From positions 1-34,737 of IMG/VR virus record IMGVR_UViG_3300045119_000428: DNA of 34,737 nucleotides; one strand, given 5' to 3'. The DNA comes from a virus. This document shows positions 1 to 7,600 of the stretch, piece after piece (the first letter of the stretch is position 1; the number at the start of each line of letters is the position of its first letter). The notes under the pieces are model-generated. The model had not been told where the DNA came from and searched no databases. It worked only from the letters and a program-made list of their open reading frames with translations. The translations under genes were made by a program, and so were the position numbers.

Positions 1-127
1 AAAAGGCGAATCCACAAACCACGCACTTGTAGTCATCGCGCTCCCGTGCGAACTGCCGCAACCAGCGTCCTTTGCCACCTCGCCACAGGCCAGCTCGTGG
101 GCCGTGTATGCGCATCTGCCAGTAGCT
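1..127. repeat. Terminal identity, left copy (circular closure)
   Basis: These 127 bases are identical to 34611-34737 at the other end of the window. A reading frame on the minus strand continues without interruption when the copies are merged, so the molecule is circular or circularly permuted, with 34,610 unique bases. A length of exactly 127 matches a common large assembly k-mer, so it is more likely an assembly overlap than a physical terminal repeat. Confidence 0.95.
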
Positions 128-493
128 ACGCTGACATTCCATGGTGCAAAAGTTCGTTTGCCGAATGTGGCTTGCGAAGCGCTCCAGGTTCACTCCGCAC
201 TGATCGCACGTCGTGATCGCTTTGTTGATGCCGCGGGCGGTAGTGACCAAGCCCTGCCACTTCCGATAGCACTCGTCAGCACCACACGTGCGGTGTGGTT
301 GCGAGGCCCATTCGAAAAACTCCGTGCCACACACTCCGCAGGCATAGCGAGTTTTGCCACCGCGATAGTTGCCGTTGTTCGTGCTCTTGTGTTGGTGGCC
401 CTGGAGGAACCTGGGCTGCGGCTGCGAGTTCGGGTAGCGCACGATACGCACGGGCTGACCACAGCCGCACGCGCACAGTAGCGGGGCGTTCAT
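1..493 (-). CDS. HNH endonuclease with zinc ribbons, N-terminal part (runs across the circular seam)
   Basis: The frame opens at ATG 493-491, is open to base 1 and continues at 34610 down to the stop at 34393, giving a 236-residue protein. This part encodes residues 1-164. It starts with a CACGCG Cys cluster (residues 7-11) and then has further paired-cysteine zinc ribbons (CGVC with CGADEC, CDQC with CTMEC) before reaching the CVVC pair (157-160) that opens the HNH fold. HNH proteins beside terminase genes help packaging in several HK97-like phages; others are homing nucleases. It is antisense to the packaging operon. Its start codon is only 8 bp from the divergent TerL start, leaving no room for a separate promoter or ribosome site. 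The HNH family call is firm; the packaging role is inference. Confidence 0.88.
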   Translation of the reverse strand, partial: MNAPLLCACGCGQPVRIVRYPNSQPQPRFLQGHQHKSTNNGNYRGGKTRYACGVCGTEFFEWASQPHRTCGADECYRKWQGLVTTARGINKAITTCDQCGVNLERFASHIRQTNFCTMECQRSYWQMRIHGPRAGLWRGGKGRWLRQFARERDDYKCVVCGFAF

Positions 494-501
494 TCACGAG
501 T

Positions 502-1842
502 ATGGTACTAAATCAGCACGCAACTCTTGCGGAATTGCGGCTCCCGGCGCCGCACGCCGGGCAGATCATCGTGCGTAACGGAGCACGTCGTTTCAATTGG
601 TTGGCGGCCGGTCGCCGATGGCGGAAGACGACGCTCGTCATGGCGATAGCTGCGGAGGCCGCACTCGCTGGTCAACGCATTTTGTGGGGTGCGCCGGTGT
701 TTGATCAGGTCCGCGTCGGATGGTCGGAGCTGCGTCACGGCGCGAGTGATGTCGCAGTGTTCAATCAATCACTGATGACGGCAACGTTTCCGCAGTCGGG
801 TGGAAGCATCGTGTTTCGCAGTCTGGACAATCCCGACAACGTCCGCGGCCACACGGCCGATGGCGTTGTCATCGATGAGTGTGCCGCGGTCGATGAATCA
901 GCGTGGAACGAGGTGCTGCGGCCCATGTTGCTTGACACACATGGTTGGTTGTGGGCAATTGGCACTCCGCACGGTCTCAATTGGTTTTGGAAGGAACACA
1001 TCGCAGCCCTGGATCGATCGGACAGCGCCTGTTGGACAGCTCCTACATTGGGGGTACGGATGGGTTCGCTAGGTCTGGAGCGCGCGCCGCACCGTCTAGA
1101 AAACCCGGAGATTGACTTGGCGGAGATTCAGCAGTTGCACGCGACTATGCCTGAACGCATATTCGCTCAAGAGATCCTGTCAGAGTTTCTCTCAACTGAA
1201 GGCGGTGTGTTCCGCGGTGTGTCCGCGGTATCTCGACTCCAGCCGGCGCCGCCAGAGCGGGGGCATCAGTACGTCGTCGGAGTGGACTGGGGGAGGGTGA
1301 GTGACTTCACCGCGATCAGCATCATCGACGCGACGCTTGGCGAGCAGGTCGCTCTGGACCGGTTCTCCGAGATTGACTTTGAATTGCAGTCCGAACGTCT
1401 CCACCGCTGGTGCGACGCCTACAAGCCTGTGTTGGTTGTGGCTGAGGCGAACAGCATGGGTCGCCCCCTTGTGGAACGCTTGCAGACGGGCTATGCGCGG
1501 CTCCTGGACGTTCCGCGCAAAGCATTGCCCGTGTGGGCCTTTGAAACGACGAACGCGTCTAAGGCCGCGCTGGTGCAGTCTCTGGGCATTGCCATCGAGC
1601 AGGGCGCGCTCAGTCTGCTGGACGACCCTGTCCAGCAGAGCGAGCTGCTCGGCTATGAGGCAAGCGTCTTGCCAAGCGGCATGCTCAGGTACTCGGCTCC
1701 CCCTGGCGCTCACGACGACACAGTAATTAGCCTTGGGCTCGCTTGGCTGGGAGCCCAGCGTGAGCGCCAGCCGCAGGGTGTGAGCCGCTATGGGTTCAAT
1801 GGCGCAGTGCCGCGGCGCACTAGCTACGCGCTCGGCGCTTGA
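502..1842 (+). CDS. terL: Terminase large subunit (ATPase-nuclease)
   Basis: This is the DNA-packaging motor: an N-terminal ATPase that pumps DNA through the portal and a C-terminal RNase H-like nuclease that cuts concatemers. I use ATG 502 (446 residues); the same frame is open back to 295 but that part runs antisense through the HNH gene. Visible motifs are a P-loop at 36-44 (AGRRWRKTT), Walker B ending VVIDE with D125-E126, a GTP coupling motif at 154-156, and nuclease acids D262 (VDWGR), E315 (AEANS) and D405/D406 (HDD). The P-loop is odd: Arg41 stands where Gly normally precedes the Lys. No clear Shine-Dalgarno sequence precedes the start. The fold is certain from the order and spacing of motifs. 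Confidence 0.95.
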   Translation: MVLNQHATLAELRLPAPHAGQIIVRNGARRFNWLAAGRRWRKTTLVMAIAAEAALAGQRILWGAPVFDQVRVGWSELRHGASDVAVFNQSLMTATFPQSGGSIVFRSLDNPDNVRGHTADGVVIDECAAVDESAWNEVLRPMLLDTHGWLWAIGTPHGLNWFWKEHIAALDRSDSACWTAPTLGVRMGSLGLERAPHRLENPEIDLAEIQQLHATMPERIFAQEILSEFLSTEGGVFRGVSAVSRLQPAPPERGHQYVVGVDWGRVSDFTAISIIDATLGEQVALDRFSEIDFELQSERLHRWCDAYKPVLVVAEANSMGRPLVERLQTGYARLLDVPRKALPVWAFETTNASKAALVQSLGIAIEQGALSLLDDPVQQSELLGYEASVLPSGMLRYSAPPGAHDDTVISLGLAWLGAQRERQPQGVSRYGFNGAVPRRTSYALGA

Positions 1843-1919
1843 GGTGGGACGTAGTCATCGTGGTCGCCATCTTCGTGCTGCTCGTCGCGTTCGGCGTCGT
1901 GGTGCTACGCGGGCTCTGA
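1839..1919 (+). CDS. Candidate 26-residue single-helix membrane peptide
   Basis: A TTG at 1839 interlocks with the terL stop (TTGA) and opens a 26-codon frame ending at TGA 1917-1919. The product begins MRWDV, has an almost uninterrupted run of about 17 Val, Ile, Leu, Ala and Phe residues and ends in a short basic tail (LRGL), so it would be one membrane helix. A GTG at 1860 would give a shorter form. There is no strong ribosome site, so translation would rely on coupling to terL. Other micro membrane proteins in this genome make it credible, but it is too short to be sure. Confidence 0.4.
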   Translation: MRWDVVIVVAIFVLLVAFGVVVLRGL

Positions 1920-1950
1920 CGCCGGCACTCTCAGAGATGAGACAGTGTCC

Positions 1951-1973
1951 CGTGAAACATTCGCGTGAAACAT
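1951..1973 (+). promoter_or_regulatory. Tandem CGTGAAACAT repeat, parS-like half-sites, before the portal gene
   Basis: CGTGAAACAT occurs at 1951-1960 and again at 1964-1973, in the only untranslated gap of the packaging region. The 16 bases ending at 1959 match the canonical parS palindrome TGTTTCACGTGAAACA at 13 of 16 positions, and those ending at 1972 match at 12 of 16. The right arm is perfect in both. No ParB is encoded here, so any binding protein would be the host's. A different DNA-binding protein or a packaging signal is also possible. Confidence 0.45.
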
Positions 1974-1993
1974 AGCGTTACACTCGCGCCAGC

Positions 1994-4036
1994 GTGGCTA
2001 TCGACCGCGAAGCGAAAGAGCTCGGCGCCCCGGACTCGCGTTACGTCCTCGACCTGCAGACCGAACTGACCGACGACTTCCGGCAGCAGGACCTGGACAT
2101 CGATGAGCTGCGCGCCATGCGCGAGATGAAAGTGCCGGCTATGCAGGAGGCCGACTCGCGCTACGTGATGGTCCACGTGGATCCCCGGGACCCGGACATT
2201 GCGGAGGAAGCATTTCAACAACAAGCGATACTCACGCTCGACCGCCCGAAGCTGAGCATCATCGGTGGCGAGGGCGACACAGCGCAGACGGTCGCGTCCA
2301 AGCTCGAGCACTGGACCGAAGAGACGTTCTGGCAGTGCGGCACCAGGGACGTGGGCGCCGACACGATGACGCAGGTCACCGACAGCACCCTCAACGATGG
2401 CGGCGGCTGGAGCAAGCTGCTGTGGGCCGCGGACCTGTGGCGCGCCAGGTACGACATTCCCTCACCCAAATCGGGTGATACGACGGACACGTACACGCAG
2501 TACGACAAGATGACCGAGGACGCCAAGAAGAAGGCGGGCCCGCCGTTCGTGTGGGCGTACGTGGATCCGCGGACGGTCTATCCCCAGCGCTCGGGTGGAA
2601 AGCTCGAGGAGGTGCTCGAGGTGACCGAGATGAACCTGCGCTCGGCGTTCAGGAAGTATCGGCTGGGCAGGGACATCAATGGCGACATCGTGCCCGAGGA
2701 GCTCGGCGCGGTCACGGTGCCGCGTGACGACTCGAGCGGCACGGCACAGAGCCCGCTGACCAAGGTCCAGTTCATCGAGCACTGGGACAAGACGTGGGTG
2801 TCGTACTTGGTCGCGGGCAAGAACTACCACAACCAGGACACGGGCTACATCGTCAAGCAGTTCAAGCATCGCTACCCGTTCGGCGTGCCGTACGACTACG
2901 CACCTGGTCTGTCGATGTCGTGGATGCGCAACCGCAAGGTCGGGTGGGGCATCGGCCGGACCAAGCTCTGGTTAGTGAAGTACAGGCAATACCTCAGGGC
3001 GATGCATGCGCAGTACGTGGCTCGCGACCTGATGAGCCCGCTGGTGACCTATGGCGACTCGCCCGCGGCGCCGGTCGGCACGGGTGACGGCCTGCCCAGA
3101 GAACAGACGGACCTGAGCCTGCACCCTGGTGAGATCCTGAACCTACCACCTGGCCGACAGCTCCAGCGGATCGAGTACGCCGACGCGGCCACCCTGGAAA
3201 AACACATGGGCCTGATCGACCAGGCCATCCGCGACCTCGAGTCCCCGCGTGTGACAACCCTGAGCGGCATGGAAGGCGCCGGCTTCGCCATCTCCCAGAT
3301 CCTGAGCTTCACCCGCACTCGAGTGGGCCCCGTACGCCACGGGCTCGAGCAACTGCTCCACGGCCAGACGGAAAAACTGTGGTGCCTCGTCCGCGAGCGG
3401 GCGAATGAGAAAGTCTGGGTCTTCTTTGGCGGCGAGAACGTCGGCTCCGGCAAGGATGCCGCGCAGTTCATTGGCTTCGGGCCGAGCGACCTCGAGCGCC
3501 CCATGCACATCAAGTGGGAAGTGCAGGCGCAGCTGCCGACCGACGAGATGATCCAGGCTCGCTACGCTCACGAGCGGCTGGCCGCGGGTACGTACGGCAA
3601 AGATGAGGCCGTCTCGTTCCTGGGCGACAACCCGGACGAGATTCGGCGCAGCATCGCGCGGGACCGTATCCGCGCCAGTCCCGCCTACCAGAAATGGCTC
3701 GATGCCGAGGTGTTCATGAACGCCGGCCGCGGCGACCTGCTGCAGCAGGCGCAGGACGCCGAGCAACTCGCACTCCAGGGGCAGGTCCAGGGCGCCGGCG
3801 GGCCCGGCGGCCAGCCCCAACCCGGGGTGTTCGAAGGCGGCGGGCCCGGTGCCGGCGGCGTGCCTGACCTTGGGGCACTGGCGGCCGCGCCGAACGGTGC
3901 TGGTGCGGGGGCACCACCGTACGGCCAGGTCATTGCCGGCGGGCAGCAGCCTGGTGGGACGATCCCACCGGGCGGCGTGCCCATTGCCGCGTCGCCACCG
4001 GGCGCCACGCCGTTCCCTGGTAGGGGTGCTGTGTGA
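1994..4036 (+). CDS. Portal protein
   Basis: This 680-residue protein would form the dodecameric channel at one capsid vertex, docking TerL during packaging and the tail afterwards. The call rests on its place directly after terL, its length (large, as in podovirus-like phages) and a portal-like make-up: a long alpha/beta body with repeated Trp/Tyr-rich segments (for example around VWAYVDPRTVYPQ) and a helical stem region. The last ~90 residues are Gly/Pro/Gln-rich and low complexity, probably flexible. The GTG start at 1994 has no clear ribosome site. The stop (TGA 4034-4036) overlaps the next ATG, so the following small protein is translationally coupled. Confidence 0.82.
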   Translation: MAIDREAKELGAPDSRYVLDLQTELTDDFRQQDLDIDELRAMREMKVPAMQEADSRYVMVHVDPRDPDIAEEAFQQQAILTLDRPKLSIIGGEGDTAQTVASKLEHWTEETFWQCGTRDVGADTMTQVTDSTLNDGGGWSKLLWAADLWRARYDIPSPKSGDTTDTYTQYDKMTEDAKKKAGPPFVWAYVDPRTVYPQRSGGKLEEVLEVTEMNLRSAFRKYRLGRDINGDIVPEELGAVTVPRDDSSGTAQSPLTKVQFIEHWDKTWVSYLVAGKNYHNQDTGYIVKQFKHRYPFGVPYDYAPGLSMSWMRNRKVGWGIGRTKLWLVKYRQYLRAMHAQYVARDLMSPLVTYGDSPAAPVGTGDGLPREQTDLSLHPGEILNLPPGRQLQRIEYADAATLEKHMGLIDQAIRDLESPRVTTLSGMEGAGFAISQILSFTRTRVGPVRHGLEQLLHGQTEKLWCLVRERANEKVWVFFGGENVGSGKDAAQFIGFGPSDLERPMHIKWEVQAQLPTDEMIQARYAHERLAAGTYGKDEAVSFLGDNPDEIRRSIARDRIRASPAYQKWLDAEVFMNAGRGDLLQQAQDAEQLALQGQVQGAGGPGGQPQPGVFEGGGPGAGGVPDLGALAAAPNGAGAGAPPYGQVIAGGQQPGGTIPPGGVPIAASPPGATPFPGRGAV

Positions 4037-4611
4037 TGCAGCCGCAGGAGTCGTTGCTGCCGAGTCAGCAACCTCAGGACCCGCGGCCAAAGCAGAACCA
4101 GAAGAACGAGATCGTCCGACTCCAGTCGGAGATCACCAACGAGGTAGCGCGCGACGCGCCCGAGATCGCCAAGGGCATCTTTGGGGACAACGCAGACCAT
4201 CCGGACATGGCGCAGGTGTCGAACCAGCAACTCGACAACGTGTACCGCCAGAAGTTTCTGAGTGGGAACCCTGACGATCGTCAGTGGCTGCAGGCCGAAG
4301 CGAAGCGCGACCCGCAGCAGTTCCTCAAGGTGGCCGAGCGGCTGAACGTCAAGGTGCCGCCGCCGGCCCCGCCGCCCGAACCAATGCCACCGGCGCCGCC
4401 GATGATCCCGCCGATGGCGACCGGGCCCGCGCCGATGCCAATGCCTGCACCCGTCGCGCCTGCTCCAGTGCCGATGACTCCGCCAGTGCCCGTCGCGCCG
4501 CAACCGATGCCGCTGGCGCCAGGACCGATGCCCGGCGCTGCTCCAACAGCGCCCGCGCCGGTCATCCTCGGTCCGAACGGCCAGCCACTACCACCCAGCG
4601 GGCTGGTGTAA
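4036..4611 (+). CDS. Proline-rich virion-associated protein, function unknown
   Basis: This gene starts at ATG 4036 inside the portal stop (TGATG) and encodes 191 residues. The first ~110 residues are polar and helical (EITNEVARDAPEIAKGIFG, then QWLQAEAKRDPQQFLKVAER), and the last ~80 are almost pure Pro, Ala, Met and Gly. Such a compact head with an extended Pro-rich tail suits an adaptor or a packaged accessory protein. Coupling to the portal and proximity to the giant ejection protein suggest it goes into the virion. No family is recognised. The low-complexity DNA creates long antisense open frames that are not genes. Confidence 0.75.
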   Translation: MQPQESLLPSQQPQDPRPKQNQKNEIVRLQSEITNEVARDAPEIAKGIFGDNADHPDMAQVSNQQLDNVYRQKFLSGNPDDRQWLQAEAKRDPQQFLKVAERLNVKVPPPAPPPEPMPPAPPMIPPMATGPAPMPMPAPVAPAPVPMTPPVPVAPQPMPLAPGPMPGAAPTAPAPVILGPNGQPLPPSGLV

Positions 4612-4614
4612 CCC

Positions 4615-7600
4615 ATGCCTGGCACGCTGCTGCTGGACGACTGGCGCTCGAGCGTCGAGGACCAGCTGCACCAGGCGGCCGACCAGGCGATCGCCACCGC
4701 TCGAGCCGCGCAGCAGGCCACCATCGCACCGGTGCAGCAGGCTGCCCAGGCGCTGCCGCAGATTCAGGCACCCGATCCGGGCCAGGTCGGCGCCGCCCTG
4801 CACGGCTACGTCGACCAGTTAGGCCAGCAAGCACAGCAAGCCGCGCCCGCGGTAATCCAGCTTGGCCAGGACGCGCAGCAGGCTGGCGCGCAGGTGCTGG
4901 GTGGCGCGCAGCAGGCGGCGACCACCGCGCTCGGCGGAGCTCAGGACGCGCAGACGCAAGTGGGCGATGCACTACACCAGCACGTCAACAACCTGCTGTC
5001 GATCGGTGGCGGCGCTGCGCCGGTCACGGCGATCAACCAACCGCCGACGCTTGGCGGGCCGCAGCAGTCGAACAAGCCGACGATCACGACACTCGGCGGT
5101 GGTGGCGACCAGTCGACGGTCACCACGCTGGGCGGATCGCAGGCGAGTGCGGCGGACGTGAGTGGACCGCCGTCAGCGGACACGACGCAGTCAACGACCG
5201 CGGTGACGGCGCCGCAGTCCGCGGGTGCGTCTGGATCCATTCCCGCGAACTACAACGTGCCGGTCAACAAGGGCCCGACCATCACTCGAGCGCAGGCCGA
5301 AGCGGTCGTCAAGGGCACGCCGCTGGAGGGGATCGGCGGTCAGATCTGGGATCTCGGCGTCAAGTACAACGTCGATCCTGCCTTCGCGCTGAGTGTTGCC
5401 AAAAACGAGTCGGCGTACGGCGATCCCAACGTTGCGCCGATGCAGAATCAGTCGAACAACATCTGGGACATCTCGGGGGGTGCGTACGGCGGTACGCCTG
5501 GTGGTCGATGGGGGCACTACCCGACCAAACTGGACGGCGCCGAGGCGTTCTACAAGCTGATCACCAGCGAGTATTACCCCAAGGGCCAGGACACGGTCGG
5601 CTCAGTGATGTGGGGCCCGCAGGGCTCGCAGACGCACGCCTACGCGCCGCTCAGTGAGAACAGCTCACAGTACCCGCAGCGTCTGCTTGACACGATGGGC
5701 AACTATCGGCAGTTGCCTGGTGGCACCGCAGGACAGCCGTCAGTAGCCACGACCGCACCAGTCACGACCGCTCAGGCTCGAGCCGCGGACCTGGGTTACA
5801 AGGACATCAGTCAGCTGCCGCAGTACAACCCCGAGCTCACCAGCGACGAGGCGTACTCCGCGTGCGGGCCCGCCGCAGCGGTCAGGTTCGCCGAGAAGTT
5901 CGGACGCAACCCGACCCTCAGAGAAGCGACCGACCTGGCCAAACAGGTCGGCTGGACGGCGGGCGGCGGCATGGCCGGCATCTCGAGCGAGCAGAAGTTG
6001 ATGTCGAACCTGGGCATCGACACGAAGATCGTCGGTCGGGACTGGGCGGCGTACGCCCAGGAGGCACAGACGGGCAACCCGGTCACGATCAGCACCCCAG
6101 GCCACTACTACTTCGCCGATGGCTACAACCCCGAGTCGGGCGCGTTTCACGTGGGACGCTCGGGTCTCGACCTGAAGGGCGGCAGCGAGTGGATGACGCC
6201 AGCCCAGATGGAGAACCTGATGGGCCAGGCGCAGGGGGCGCTGTTTGCCAACAACCCGACCGTGCCGAACCGCGGTAACACGACGAGCTCGAACGCGGCC
6301 GCGCCGGATGCGATCAACGCGCCGACCACGCCAGCGGCGAGGGCCCCGATCGTCATGGGCGGGATGCAGGATGCCAACGGCCAGCCGACGGCGCGGGGGT
6401 ACTCGGGCCCGACCTTGATCCAGACCGCACAGGACGCTGCAGGCGAGGCGCTCGGTGGTGTTGGCAGCGCAGTGGGTGGTGCAGCGTCGGCGCTCGGTGG
6501 TGCGGCGCAGGGAGCCGTCCAGGGGGCACAGCAGGGCGCGGTCCAGGTGGCGCCCATCCTGGGTGGGGCGGCGAGTGCCGCGGGCTCGACGGTACGATCC
6601 GTCGCGGACGACCTGGGTCAGGCAGCGCAGGGCGCGGTCAACCAGGTGCAGGACCTCAACCGCCAGACGCCTGGTACTGCTGTGGTGAATGCCGCGGCGC
6701 CGGTGCTGGGCGGAGCGCAGGAGGGCCTGAGCGGGGCAAGGGATGCGGTTGGGCAGGCAGCGCAGGGAACCGCACAGAGCGTGTCTGAAGCAACCCAGGC
6801 CGCTGCACCCGTGCTCGGCGGCACAGCGGCGTCCGCCAGCCAAATGCGGCAGCAGGTGCAGGACACCATCGACAGCCTGCCGTTGAACACGACGGTCGCG
6901 CAGGCCCGACGGACGATTGGAGACACGCTCACTGAGCTCGGCCCGCGTGCGCTCGAGGTTGCCGGCGATTTGCCCCTACCGATGGGTGGCACGGTGTCGG
7001 ATCTGCAGGCACCTTTGCGCGGCGCCCAGGCTGGCCTGCAGGCCATCGAACAACAGCGTCAACAGCAGATCGCCGAGCCCACCGACATGGCGGGGCAGTT
7101 CCAGCAGAATGTCGCTGCTGCCCGTCGCGGTGATTGGGGCGCCTTCGCGCAGGGGACGTTCAGCCTGGCGCAGACGGGTGTTGGCCAGACGGCCATGGGT
7201 GGTGGGCAAGGCGACTTGTCGCAGTCCGTCTCGGCGGCATTGACCGCGGGTGGCATCGATCCGAACGCGGCACGCGTCCTCGGCCAGGTGGCTAACGTCA
7301 TCGGTCCGATTGCGCTCGAGCGAGCGATTCCCAGTGTCGTGAGTGCGTCGGCGCGGGGTGCGACTGCCGCGGTCAATGCTGGGTTGGAGGCCATTGATCG
7401 ATTTGCTCCACCCGAGGTGGCGCTGGCAACGACCAGGCAAGCGGGTGAAAGCGCTGACGACTACCTGGCGCGTGTGTCGAACACGGCGTCGAGCAGCTTC
7501 CGCGCGCCGGCCACGGTTGGGGGAGCGGCACCACTGGACATCACTCCCTCGAGGCGTCTCGCTGCACCAGCTACAGGCACGAGCGCTGATCGGCTGGACT

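Noticed and set aside
1-127. Physical direct terminal repeat of the virion DNA
   Set aside because: Exactly 127 bases matches an assembly overlap length and the repeat lies inside a gene, so a packaging end is not needed to explain it; it cannot be excluded without coverage data.
104-481. Rightward 125-residue frame at the left edge
   Set aside because: It is the shadow of the HNH gene, with no motif and no ribosome site.
295-501. Longer TerL reading starting at ATG 295
   Set aside because: The extra 69 residues are Cys/Arg/Ser-rich without family character and run antisense through the zinc ribbons of the HNH gene; ATG 502 starts just before the ATPase domain.
4284-5657. Long rightward frame overlapping the start of the giant gene
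   Set aside because: Arg/Ala/Gly-rich translation in a shifted frame of two well-supported genes.
5740-6843. 367-residue leftward frame inside the giant gene
   Set aside because: Arg-rich shadow of GC-rich coding sequence; domains are clear on the other strand.
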